Assembly: GCA_903887775.1 (NCBI GenBank)
Contig: CAISRB010000012.1
Location: 1-64,000, forward strand
DNA length: 64,000 nucleotides
Direction: 5' to 3'
Source: an uncultured Bacteroidales bacterium
GTDB lineage: Bacteria > Bacteroidota > Bacteroidia > Bacteroidales > FEN-979
Shown: piece after piece, positions 32,599 through 40,153 of the stretch
How positions within the stretch are numbered: the stretch's first letter is position 1
How the letters are laid out: the number at the start of each line of letters is the position of its first letter
Notes under the pieces: generated by a model
Seen by the model: only the letters and a program-made list of their open reading frames with translations
Told to the model about the DNA's origin: nothing
The model's database searches: none
Translations under genes and position numbers: made by a program

Positions 32599-33744
32599 TT
32601 AAATTTTATAATCCAATAAAGGGAAAGGGGAAACAATTTTCGACAGGTAATCCCTTCCGGCAGTTGTGATGCTATATTCCTCCGGATCATATATCGATCG
32701 ATCAACGAAGCGGTGAAATTCCTCAATATCATTGAGTTCGTTAAAATTGTAATTTTCAATACCGAACTCATTATGATCCAATGAACTGCAGAGAAATGAG
32801 GTAGTTTTTTGCTCCTGATCAGCCAGAATATTAACAGCTTCCATCCCCATTTTAACCGCCATTTCAGAATCAAGTTTAACCGGAGTTCCCGAACGGTAGA
32901 GATAAGAGGGATTCACAGCATTGATGTTTCGTGTATCGAAATGTTTTTTTAAACCCTCCTTGAGCTTTTTTACCAGAATTTCAGCAGTACCCCTGAAACG
33001 GGGATGTCCAAAACTATCCTTTTCATTTTCATCGGCTGAAATGTATTGACCATTGCTCCACCGGGCCCCTTCTGAAATTACAATCATTACATTTTTATTC
33101 TCTTTATACCGCTCGATCACCCGTTCCTCAAGGTGGTTATAATTGAGCGGGAACTCCGGTATAACAATAAAATCGGGATGACCCTGTGCTGAGGCAAAAG
33201 CCATCCATCCGGCATGCATGCCCATTGATTCAACCACCAGGATCCGTTCGTGCGACCAGGCCGTTGTCCTCATCCCTTCGGCCAGGCTCACGAAGGAGGC
33301 AATTTTCGCCGCTGCCGTAGGGTATCCCAGCGTAAAATAATTCAGAAATTCGCCTTTATTGTGCTTTCCCACATCATTATCTATGGTTTTTGAGATAAGT
33401 ATTTTAGGAAAATCCTTCAGGTACAATGCATTCGAAAGTGTATCCTCCCCTCCGATGACTATAAATCCATCAATCCTGTTTTTCTTCAGGTTGTTTAAAA
33501 CAATGTCGGGACCCTGGTCTATTTTCTTCAGGTTTATTCGGGACGACTTTAAAATGGTTCCTCCGATAGATGGGTTTAGCTTGAGATCGTTCAACTTGAT
33601 CCACCGGTCATTCAAAAGCCCATCCCATCCATTCAGATAGCCAATCAGCTCAATGCCCCTGTTCTTGCATGTTTCAATCGCAGCATGAATAACTGCATTT
33701 AAAGGAGCTACATCGCCACCGCCGGTTAAAATTGCTATGCGCAT
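32599..33744 (-). CDS. 6-phosphofructokinase family protein, PPi-type signature
   Basis: This 381-residue PFK-fold protein has GGGDVAPLNAV at 8-18 where housekeeping enzymes have GGDAPGMNA. It has GGEDT at 98-102 (ATP-type enzymes have GGDGS, PPi-type GGDDT) and SKTIDND at 118-124 with the Lys typical of PPi enzymes. ERILVVESMGMHAGWMA and RFRGTAEILVKKL follow. PPi-dependent PFKs can act on sedoheptulose-7-P as well as fructose-6-P. It lies between the SIS isomerase and oxidoreductase genes, so a dedicated heptose or nonose sugar role is likely. An ATP-dependent kinase of another sugar cannot be ruled out. Confidence 0.8.
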   Translation of the reverse strand: MRIAILTGGGDVAPLNAVIHAAIETCKNRGIELIGYLNGWDGLLNDRWIKLNDLKLNPSIGGTILKSSRINLKKIDQGPDIVLNNLKKNRIDGFIVIGGEDTLSNALYLKDFPKILISKTIDNDVGKHNKGEFLNYFTLGYPTAAAKIASFVSLAEGMRTTAWSHERILVVESMGMHAGWMAFASAQGHPDFIVIPEFPLNYNHLEERVIERYKENKNVMIVISEGARWSNGQYISADENEKDSFGHPRFRGTAEILVKKLKEGLKKHFDTRNINAVNPSYLYRSGTPVKLDSEMAVKMGMEAVNILADQEQKTTSFLCSSLDHNEFGIENYNFNELNDIEEFHRFVDRSIYDPEEYSITTAGRDYLSKIVSPFPLLDYKI

Positions 33745-33755
33745 TTTGTGATATT

Positions 33756-33803
33756 GAAGTAATAAAGTGATGAAGTAATGAAGTGATGAAGTGATGAAGT
33801 TAT
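33756..33803. repeat. Tandem 8-bp repeat, six units
   Basis: GAAGTAAT, AAAGTGAT, GAAGTAAT, GAAGTGAT, GAAGTGAT and GAAGTTAT run in line. The last unit overlaps the stop codon of the Gfo/Idh/MocA gene. The array fills the gap before the PFK start codon and may vary in length between strains. Confidence 0.8.
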
Positions 33804-34795
33804 AAATTAACGATCTGCCCTGTTTCAGATGATTTATAGATTGCTTCGATTACCTGATTGGCATGAAGGCCATCGAGTCCGTTCCCGATTGGTTCGCGGT
33901 TTTCAACTATTGCCGATTTGAATTCCTGCCATTCTTTGACCCAGGAAATATCTTCGGGAGGAAATTCAAACAATTCTACATCTGGCCGGCCTCCCTCCTT
34001 CTTTCTTTTCCCGAATTCAAGTGTTTCGGGTCCATAGCTCCCACCCAGTCCTTCAACTTTTAAATATCCGTCGGTTCCGAATAATTCGAATGAAAAGATG
34101 TTTTTCCAATTTGTCCAGCTTACCTGAAGTTGGATATCCACTTTGTTTATAGCTTCGAGCAAAATAAATGCATTGTCTTCAACTTCGAGGTTCCAGAACT
34201 TGGTTTTTGCTTTCCCAAAGGCGCTCTTTACATCCCCGGCAAACCACCTGCTCAGGTCGATCATATGAACCCCCTGGTCAAGGAGTTCTCCACCGCCACA
34301 CAGCTCTTTTGAGGCACGCCATTCATTTTCCATGCCCGGCCTGCCGCCATGACCATACCTGCCCCGAATGAACATCAGGTCGCCGATCATACCCTGATCA
34401 AACAAGGTCTTTGCTTTCCAGATACCCGGGTGAAAACGGTGATTAAAGCCTGTTTTAAGCAATATTCCGTGGCGATGTGCCGTATTAACCATATTTCTCG
34501 CCTCTTCTGCATTCCTTCCCAATGGTTTTTCGGCCAGAACGTGTTTCCCTAATTTAAGAGCCAGGGTGACTATTCCTTCAATGTACTTATTCACCACGGC
34601 TACAATGATAACCTCGCATTTGGCATCTGCAAAGAGATCAGATGCATTGGTATATGATTTACACGTATGGTCTGATGCAAACTTTGAGGCTAAATCCGCA
34701 TTTGTATCGCAACATGCAACCAACTGGTCATCCTTTTCCAATGCCAGCGCTCTTTTACGGCCGATCAGGCCGCAACCTATGATTCCTATTTTCAT
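33800..34795 (-). CDS. Gfo/Idh/MocA family oxidoreductase
   Basis: This 331-residue NAD(P)-dependent enzyme has KIGIIGCGLIGRKRALAL (Rossmann start), HVLAEKPLGRNAEEARNMV (EKP motif) and KTGFNHRFHPG. Members oxidise or reduce sugar rings or sugar nucleotides. Its start overlaps the stop of the SDR gene by 4 bp, so the two oxidoreductases are made together and probably act on the same sugar. The substrate cannot be named. Confidence 0.85.
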   Translation of the reverse strand: MKIGIIGCGLIGRKRALALEKDDQLVACCDTNADLASKFASDHTCKSYTNASDLFADAKCEVIIVAVVNKYIEGIVTLALKLGKHVLAEKPLGRNAEEARNMVNTAHRHGILLKTGFNHRFHPGIWKAKTLFDQGMIGDLMFIRGRYGHGGRPGMENEWRASKELCGGGELLDQGVHMIDLSRWFAGDVKSAFGKAKTKFWNLEVEDNAFILLEAINKVDIQLQVSWTNWKNIFSFELFGTDGYLKVEGLGGSYGPETLEFGKRKKEGGRPDVELFEFPPEDISWVKEWQEFKSAIVENREPIGNGLDGLHANQVIEAIYKSSETGQIVNL

Positions 34796-35637
34796 TTTTT
34801 CGTATAAAATGTTTTATTATCTATTCTTCGTAATGTTGCAATGTTTTTATCAGCTTTTAATAATACCTGAAAATCTTCATTATCCCAAGGGTCCCAGGGT
34901 GCACTGATAAGTTTCCCTGTTATACCGTCAGAAAAATCCGAGGCCAAAAAGGAAATTAAGTTGGCAGCAATGGACGGGTCGGTTCCTCCTTTTTCTTTGC
35001 GCTGCATGGCATCCCTGAATTCACTGCCCGCCATCAACTCTGCTGCCAGCACTTCTTCAAGCATTCGGGTATTGACCGCACCTGGCGAAATGGCATTCAC
35101 ATCAATATGATGATCTTTGTATTCCTCGGCCAGGTTTTCAGTAAACCGAACAATGGCGGTTTTTGAAACAGCATAGGCTGAAAAATTTGGGCGTGGGCCG
35201 GTTGAACCTCCTCCTGATAAGTTTACGATTTTTCCCTTCCCTGCAGTTAACAGATCAGGCAAAACCAGATGGGTAAGCCAGGCTGCACCAAAAAGATTGA
35301 TTTCAATGTTTTTTTTCCACAGGGTAAAATCATTTTGATGAAAAAGCCCGATCGGATGCTGTATCCCCGCATTGTTGATCAGCACATCAATTCTTTTGCA
35401 TTTTGACCTTATTTTTGTGTACGCTTCAGCTATTTCGAGTTCATTGGAAACATCAGCTGTCAAGAAGAATGATTCTGGACTGTCTTTGATAATCAATTGA
35501 AGTGTTTCATCCAACTCGCTTTCTGTTCGGGAGATCAGTATCATTTTTGCCCCTTCGCGGGCACATGTTATTGCGATCTCTCTTCCAATCCCCCGGCCTG
35601 CACCGGTCAGAAGGATGGTTTTATTTTTTAGCATCAT
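34792..35637 (-). CDS. Short-chain dehydrogenase/reductase
   Basis: This 281-residue SDR has LLTGAGRGIGREIAITCA, LINNAGIQHPIG, the catalytic Ser in VNLSGGGSTGPRP, then SAYAVSKTAIVRF (Tyr and Lys) and VNAISPGAVNT. It is a classical SDR, acting on a small sugar or sugar nucleotide with the Gfo/Idh enzyme. The C-terminal 30 residues (LISAPWDPWDNEDFQVLL) are typical of SDRs seen in capsule loci. It is the last gene before the two-gene module. Confidence 0.87.
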   Translation of the reverse strand: MMLKNKTILLTGAGRGIGREIAITCAREGAKMILISRTESELDETLQLIIKDSPESFFLTADVSNELEIAEAYTKIRSKCKRIDVLINNAGIQHPIGLFHQNDFTLWKKNIEINLFGAAWLTHLVLPDLLTAGKGKIVNLSGGGSTGPRPNFSAYAVSKTAIVRFTENLAEEYKDHHIDVNAISPGAVNTRMLEEVLAAELMAGSEFRDAMQRKEKGGTDPSIAANLISFLASDFSDGITGKLISAPWDPWDNEDFQVLLKADKNIATLRRIDNKTFYTKK

Positions 35638-35732
35638 TAATAAAGATGTGGGATTTTTAGTTATTGAATGGAATAAAAAGTTGAACGGTTGGTGAAAATA
35701 TTTTCTGTGATGGGTTTAATATAATAAAATTG

Positions 35733-36644
35733 TTATGGTTCAATTGATACTAAGACATGGCTTATTTTTTCTCTGCCGTTTTTAAATAGAACTTTTCCCT
35801 CTTTTAAAAACGCGTTACATTGTTTGTTAAAATATTTTGTGATAAATTTACTAACTTGAGCTTCTGTCAGACCTTCATCAATATTGCCGGTGATTGTTTT
35901 ACCATCAGAAAACATAAAATCAAATTTCCATGAGTCTAATAAGATACCCTTCAGAATGCCTCTTGCGGTTATCTCTTTTTCAGTAGTAATTGTCATTGAA
36001 ACCCTTTCAAAAGCATTTTTAACCGTCGCTGGCGTTAACTCGCATCTAATTCCGCCTGATTCAATAGTCACTCCGGCATGTTCATCTGAAATAACTTTTA
36101 AAAAATCTTTTAAACTCTGGATGGTTCTTGGTGTTGTTCCTTCTAATTCAGCGGCAAAGTCTTCATCACTTTTATAAGATGATTCTGTTAATTTAGTGAC
36201 ATGGACCAAAGAATCTGCCAATTGATCATCTTCAAAAGAATCATTACTATCAATTTTTGATAACTCAATGCCAAATGATCCTCGTGGTAATGCAGTTAAG
36301 AATAATCTGGATTGGTTCTCGTTTTTCAATAACCCCCTTTTACCTACCTTTCCATATAGTTTATGTCCAAATTCTGCTGTGACCATATTTTGGAACGGAA
36401 CAGTTACTTTGCCAATAAAGGATGCGTCAATCCCCCAAGAACCTTTAACTGGATTACCACTAAATAAAAGAACCACTTTTGTGTCTTTTTTGTCTACCGG
36501 TATTTCTTCCAGTTGTTCCATTAGATCTTTAGCTTTTTGTTTTAATGAAACAGACATTACAGGATGGTCTCCAACCATCTCAAGCATTCGCTTCGTTTCA
36601 AGCAACTGAATGGTTATGTATTCTCTATTTCTTCTACTAATCAT
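35733..36644 (-). CDS. Unknown protein, second gene of the nucleotidyltransferase two-gene module
   Basis: This 303-residue soluble protein is one I do not recognise. Its start YITIQLLETKRMLEMVGDHPVM reads like a helix. A central beta segment (TKVVLLFSGNPVKGSWGIDASFIGKV) and LFLTALPRGSFGIELSK follow, then an acidic stretch (DSFEDDQLADSLVHVTKL). No signal peptide or membrane helix is seen. It overlaps the NTase-like gene upstream by 8 bp, so the two are made together. They interrupt an otherwise continuous sugar operon, which is typical of an accessory two-gene unit such as a toxin-antitoxin or defence pair. The function is unknown. Confidence 0.65.
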   Translation of the reverse strand: MISRRNREYITIQLLETKRMLEMVGDHPVMSVSLKQKAKDLMEQLEEIPVDKKDTKVVLLFSGNPVKGSWGIDASFIGKVTVPFQNMVTAEFGHKLYGKVGKRGLLKNENQSRLFLTALPRGSFGIELSKIDSNDSFEDDQLADSLVHVTKLTESSYKSDEDFAAELEGTTPRTIQSLKDFLKVISDEHAGVTIESGGIRCELTPATVKNAFERVSMTITTEKEITARGILKGILLDSWKFDFMFSDGKTITGNIDEGLTEAQVSKFITKYFNKQCNAFLKEGKVLFKNGREKISHVLVSIEP

Positions 36645-37197
36645 TTGACCTGGTATTTAGAAGTTGTGATGCATTTAAATCTTCATCGGGCGTGTTTAGT
36701 GGAACCTGTAACATGCCCTTCCAAACGGCATCTCTATTATGAGAAAAGAGTTGTACCCAATATCTGGTATAATTTACTGTTATCTCGATTGAAAATTCAG
36801 CATCAAATGGATAATGGTCAAGTAAATAAATTTGTTTAGATATTTGACTATCAGCAAATTCAGGAAAATTCTGATACAAATTTTGTTGAAAAACAGGATC
36901 ATACCCCCAATAAATGGTCACTATATCCAAGTCGTTAGGTGGGCGTAACTCTCTTGTTTCAACATCTTCAAGAAAACTTCCGTCCAACCATTGAAAACCA
37001 TTATCTAATCCAAAAGACTTCAACTTTTTTCTGAATGCCAAAAATCCTTTCAGTATTTTGATACGCTCAGGAGATGTTGCAAATTTATCACAAAGTTCAA
37101 TTGATGAGCATTTAAAAGGTGATAAATCGTCAGGCTGAGTGGGATTGCCTAAATGTGGGGGGATTACTAAATTATGATCAAAGGCTGGTATGGGCAT
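36637..37197 (-). CDS. Nucleotidyltransferase-fold protein (DUF6932-like)
   Basis: This 186-residue protein has the Pol-beta signature FQWLDGSFLEDVETRE with Gly73-Ser74, then PPNDLDIVTIYWG with Asp89 and Asp91, and a third acidic strand in PFDAEFSIEI (Asp132, Glu134). These are the metal-binding positions of active nucleotidyltransferases. It resembles proteins annotated DUF6932. The start ATG at 37197 is preferred over a TTG six codons upstream. It overlaps the 303-residue partner gene by 8 bp, and together they sit inside the heptose operon. Confidence 0.7.
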   Translation of the reverse strand: MPIPAFDHNLVIPPHLGNPTQPDDLSPFKCSSIELCDKFATSPERIKILKGFLAFRKKLKSFGLDNGFQWLDGSFLEDVETRELRPPNDLDIVTIYWGYDPVFQQNLYQNFPEFADSQISKQIYLLDHYPFDAEFSIEITVNYTRYWVQLFSHNRDAVWKGMLQVPLNTPDEDLNASQLLNTRSND

Positions 37198-37227
37198 ATT
37201 ATGAATGTGAATCAAAGGTTAAAACGT

Positions 37228-37947
37228 TCATTTTCCCTCCTGATTTGCATTATTGATATTTTTTTTCAACATTTCCGGGGTGTCGAATGCCCTGACCTGG
37301 GTGTTTTCGCAAACTCCATATAGAGGAATATTTTTTTTCAAAAGTTCAGGAAAAATATCTTTTGCAAAATCGGAGTATCCGTCCGGGATATAATCAAGGA
37401 TGGAAGGATCCACATAATAGATCCCTGCATTGACCCAATGGCTCGTTGTTTCACCTGGCTTAGGTTTTTCTATAAAAGAAAGTACTTTCCCCTGTTTATC
37501 AAATTCAGCAACCCCACTGGTAGATACATCCTCCCGATAGTGGAATGCAATGGAAGCTATTGGGTCTGTTTCTTTTGATTTTGCAATGAGGGTATTGAGA
37601 TCGTACCCGGAATAATTATCCCCATAAATGATAAAAAATGGTTCCTGGTCAAAACCAGGATATTGTTTCGCCATATTCTTAACGGCACCGGAAGTACCCA
37701 TAAGCGTTTCTTCCATTGTATAGTTAATCCGCACACCTAAGTTCTCACCATTCGCAAAATGATTTGTGATGATAGACGCAAGATGATGGAGGTTGATGTA
37801 GATATCAGTGATTCCATATTTTTTACATAGCTCGATGTTATGCTGGAGGATCGGCTTTCCGTTAACATTGATCATCGTTTTAGGAAGAGTTTGGGTAATT
37901 TGCCCAAGCCGTTCACCCTTCCCTGCTGACAAAATAATTGCTTTCAC
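37228..37947 (-). CDS. hddC: Sugar-1-phosphate nucleotidylyltransferase (HddC-like)
   Basis: This 239-residue enzyme has IILSAGKGERLGQITQTLPK (G-x-G-x-R-L and Lys), INVNGKPILQHNIELC and IYGDNYSGYDL (Asp metal site), then GIYYVDPSILDYI. Short enzymes of this kind include HddC, which joins GTP to D-glycero-D-manno-heptose-1-P. With the HddA-type kinase two genes upstream, a GDP-heptose product is most likely, but RfbF- or RmlA-type specificity is not excluded. It starts with GTG. Confidence 0.8.
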   Translation of the reverse strand: MKAIILSAGKGERLGQITQTLPKTMINVNGKPILQHNIELCKKYGITDIYINLHHLASIITNHFANGENLGVRINYTMEETLMGTSGAVKNMAKQYPGFDQEPFFIIYGDNYSGYDLNTLIAKSKETDPIASIAFHYREDVSTSGVAEFDKQGKVLSFIEKPKPGETTSHWVNAGIYYVDPSILDYIPDGYSDFAKDIFPELLKKNIPLYGVCENTQVRAFDTPEMLKKNINNANQEGK

Positions 37948-37953
37948 CGTTTT

Positions 37954-38892
37954 CTAAATGTTGCCTTTTTCAATTTCTTTTCGAATAAAATCAATGGAGG
38001 ATCGGAGTCCCTTTTCCAAGGTTACTTTTGGAGTCCATTCCAGCCTTTTTGCTTCGGTAATATCGGCGAGATTGGCAAAGGCTTCGCCGGGCAAGTCGGA
38101 TTTATACTCAGGTTTGACCTCGGATCCAAGAATTTCCGCGATCACAGTGTAGATTTCCTTTACAGAATAATTCAAACCACTTCCCAGGTTAAATACTTTT
38201 CCGGTAGTGCGGTCATCGTCCATGCACTGTATATGAAAATCATTGATATCATTCACATGGATGAAATCCCGTCGTTTTTCTCCGGTTCCATAAATTACTG
38301 GTTGTTCTCCCCTGAGCAGTTTAATGATGAAGGCGCTGAATACAGGTGGGATTGTTCTCCGGTAATCCTGCCTTGGTCCATACACACAGAAGTACCTCAA
38401 AGCCGTGAAAGTAAGGTTTGAAAACCTTGCATATCCCTCTGCAAAAAGCATGGAACTCATTTTGCTTAGTGCATAAAAACTTTGCGGTTTAACATCCCAT
38501 TCCGGCGTTGGAAGCATTTCACTGCCTTCGTACAGGGCAGAAGATTCGGCGTAGATCACCTTTTTAATGCCAGCCCGCCTTGCTGCTTCAAAGACATTCA
38601 CCGTGCCATGTACATTGATATCGGCTGTTTCAACCGGATCGAGCTGACAATCGCTGATGCAGTTTTTGGCTGCAAAATGGTATACAAAATCAACACCTTC
38701 AAAAACAGGGTAAATGTTTTTATCACGAATATCCAACTGGTGAAAAACGACCCCTTCCGGAATCTGTTCCTTTACTCCATAGGAAAGGTTATCAATACCA
38801 ATGACTTCATATTGCCCCTCGCTCATTAATCTGTCGGCCAGGTTCGACCCGATAAATCCGGCCACTCCAGTAATCAGTACTTTTCTCTTCAC
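37954..38892 (-). CDS. NAD-dependent epimerase/dehydratase
   Basis: This 312-residue extended SDR has LITGVAGFIGSNLADRL (Rossmann, G9-x2-G12-x2-G15), YHFAAKNCISDCQLDPVET, and SFYALSKMSSMLFA with Tyr and Lys of the active site. RYFCVYGPRQDYRRTIPPVF and RRDFIHVNDIND follow. It acts on a nucleotide sugar, probably the GDP-heptose made by its neighbours. Its start codon is GTG. It lies between hddA and hddC with 5-6 bp gaps. Confidence 0.83.
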   Translation of the reverse strand: MKRKVLITGVAGFIGSNLADRLMSEGQYEVIGIDNLSYGVKEQIPEGVVFHQLDIRDKNIYPVFEGVDFVYHFAAKNCISDCQLDPVETADINVHGTVNVFEAARRAGIKKVIYAESSALYEGSEMLPTPEWDVKPQSFYALSKMSSMLFAEGYARFSNLTFTALRYFCVYGPRQDYRRTIPPVFSAFIIKLLRGEQPVIYGTGEKRRDFIHVNDINDFHIQCMDDDRTTGKVFNLGSGLNYSVKEIYTVIAEILGSEVKPEYKSDLPGEAFANLADITEAKRLEWTPKVTLEKGLRSSIDFIRKEIEKGNI

Positions 38893-38897
38893 TCTGT

Positions 38898-39914
38898 TTA
38901 AATGTTTACCAAAACTTTAACCCCTTCCCAATCAAATTTGAAGTCCATGTATTGCAAACCTTGTTCCTCCATGGCCTTTCTCAGTTCTTTACGTCTGCCA
39001 TTTTCAACGCAAAGCAGCAGAAAGCCCCCTCCTCCGGCTCCCATGATCTTTCCTCCAATGGCCCCGTTGTTGCGTGCATGTGTATACCATTGATCAATTT
39101 CAGAATTGCTCATTTGCTGTGAAACACTTTTTTTCACAAGCCAGTGTTCATGTAACAATTGTCCAAATCCATCAATATCCCCTGTGATCAATGCATTCTT
39201 TACCTCGCGACCGATCTCTTTGATTTTATGCATCGCCCTTAAGGCATCCATCGTGTCAACTTTTTTCGTGGTTTTTGCGTCTGCTATTTTTTGACTCTGT
39301 TCGGCCAGGATTTTATTTGCATCGCGGTCGATGTTTGTATAGAACATCATCAGCCGATGCTCCATTTCATAAATAATCTCCGGGTCCAGTTCGAGTGGGG
39401 TAACGGTTACCTCACCAAGATTATCTATATCCAACTGGATAATACCCCCATATGCAGCAGCATATTGATCCTGTTTCCCAATGGGTTTTCCAATCAATTC
39501 TATCTCAATTTTACATGCCTCTTCTGCCAATTCCTGTATCGGCAGATAACGGCGTTTAATCTGGTTCAATCCTTTCAGCAAAGCCACTGTGTATGAACTA
39601 GAGGAACCCATACCTGTACCGGCTGATAAATCGGCCATTGAAGAGATTTCAAGCGGGTAATACATCTTAAGATACTTCAGCGTTTCCCGCACAATTTCAT
39701 GTTTGATCTTATGGATCTCATTGGGTAAAACCACCTCTGTTTTGGAATAGTTTATTTTAATGGTATTCACCACAGCCGGCTCATTGATGTTGATGAACAT
39801 GTATTTGTTTATAGCCGCTGTTATTAAAAACCCTTCATGGTTTTTGTAATAGGCCGGTAAATCGGTACCTCCGCCACCCAGTGGCAGACGGAATGGGGCT
39901 CTGACGGTTATCAT
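38898..39914 (-). CDS. hddA: GHMP-family kinase (HddA-like D-glycero-D-manno-heptose 7-phosphate kinase)
   Basis: This 338-residue kinase has VRAPFRLPLGGGGTDLPAYY (motif 1, 4-23), SAGTGMGSSSSYTVALL (ATP loop, 97-113) and GAIGGKIMGAGGGGFLLLC (motif 3). This is the usual arrangement of HddA and related sugar kinases. It phosphorylates C1 of the heptose-7-P. It is the first gene of the cassette, and about 240 A+T-rich bases lie upstream, where a promoter is expected but no clear TAnnTTTG was found. Fucokinase-type specificity is another option. Confidence 0.83.
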   Translation of the reverse strand: MITVRAPFRLPLGGGGTDLPAYYKNHEGFLITAAINKYMFININEPAVVNTIKINYSKTEVVLPNEIHKIKHEIVRETLKYLKMYYPLEISSMADLSAGTGMGSSSSYTVALLKGLNQIKRRYLPIQELAEEACKIEIELIGKPIGKQDQYAAAYGGIIQLDIDNLGEVTVTPLELDPEIIYEMEHRLMMFYTNIDRDANKILAEQSQKIADAKTTKKVDTMDALRAMHKIKEIGREVKNALITGDIDGFGQLLHEHWLVKKSVSQQMSNSEIDQWYTHARNNGAIGGKIMGAGGGGFLLLCVENGRRKELRKAMEEQGLQYMDFKFDWEGVKVLVNI

Positions 39915-40153
39915 TTACATATAATTAGGTTAATAAAAATTTTATTGAATTAACTTCCTAGTATTATTTTGAAATTAGTAGTTCTCATTTGTGTTTAAAG
40001 ATAATACTTCTTTGTTTGTTGAGTATTTTGGAGCGTTATATATTATAGAGTTTTATTCCCTCTAGCATATATTCCGATATATTACAAAGCAGAACGGGAT
40101 TTGCATTATTAAAAGGCAATTAGATATAATCATTATCAACAATGAATTTATCA

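Noticed and set aside
31230-33744. Transaldolase and PFK as housekeeping central-metabolism genes
   Set aside because: They are embedded between sugar-nucleotide genes in one operon and the PFK motifs differ from the usual glycolytic ones.
39915-40153. Promoter search in the A+T-rich gap before hddA
   Set aside because: No TAnnTTTG with a matching TTG was found; only scattered partial matches, so no site is claimed.
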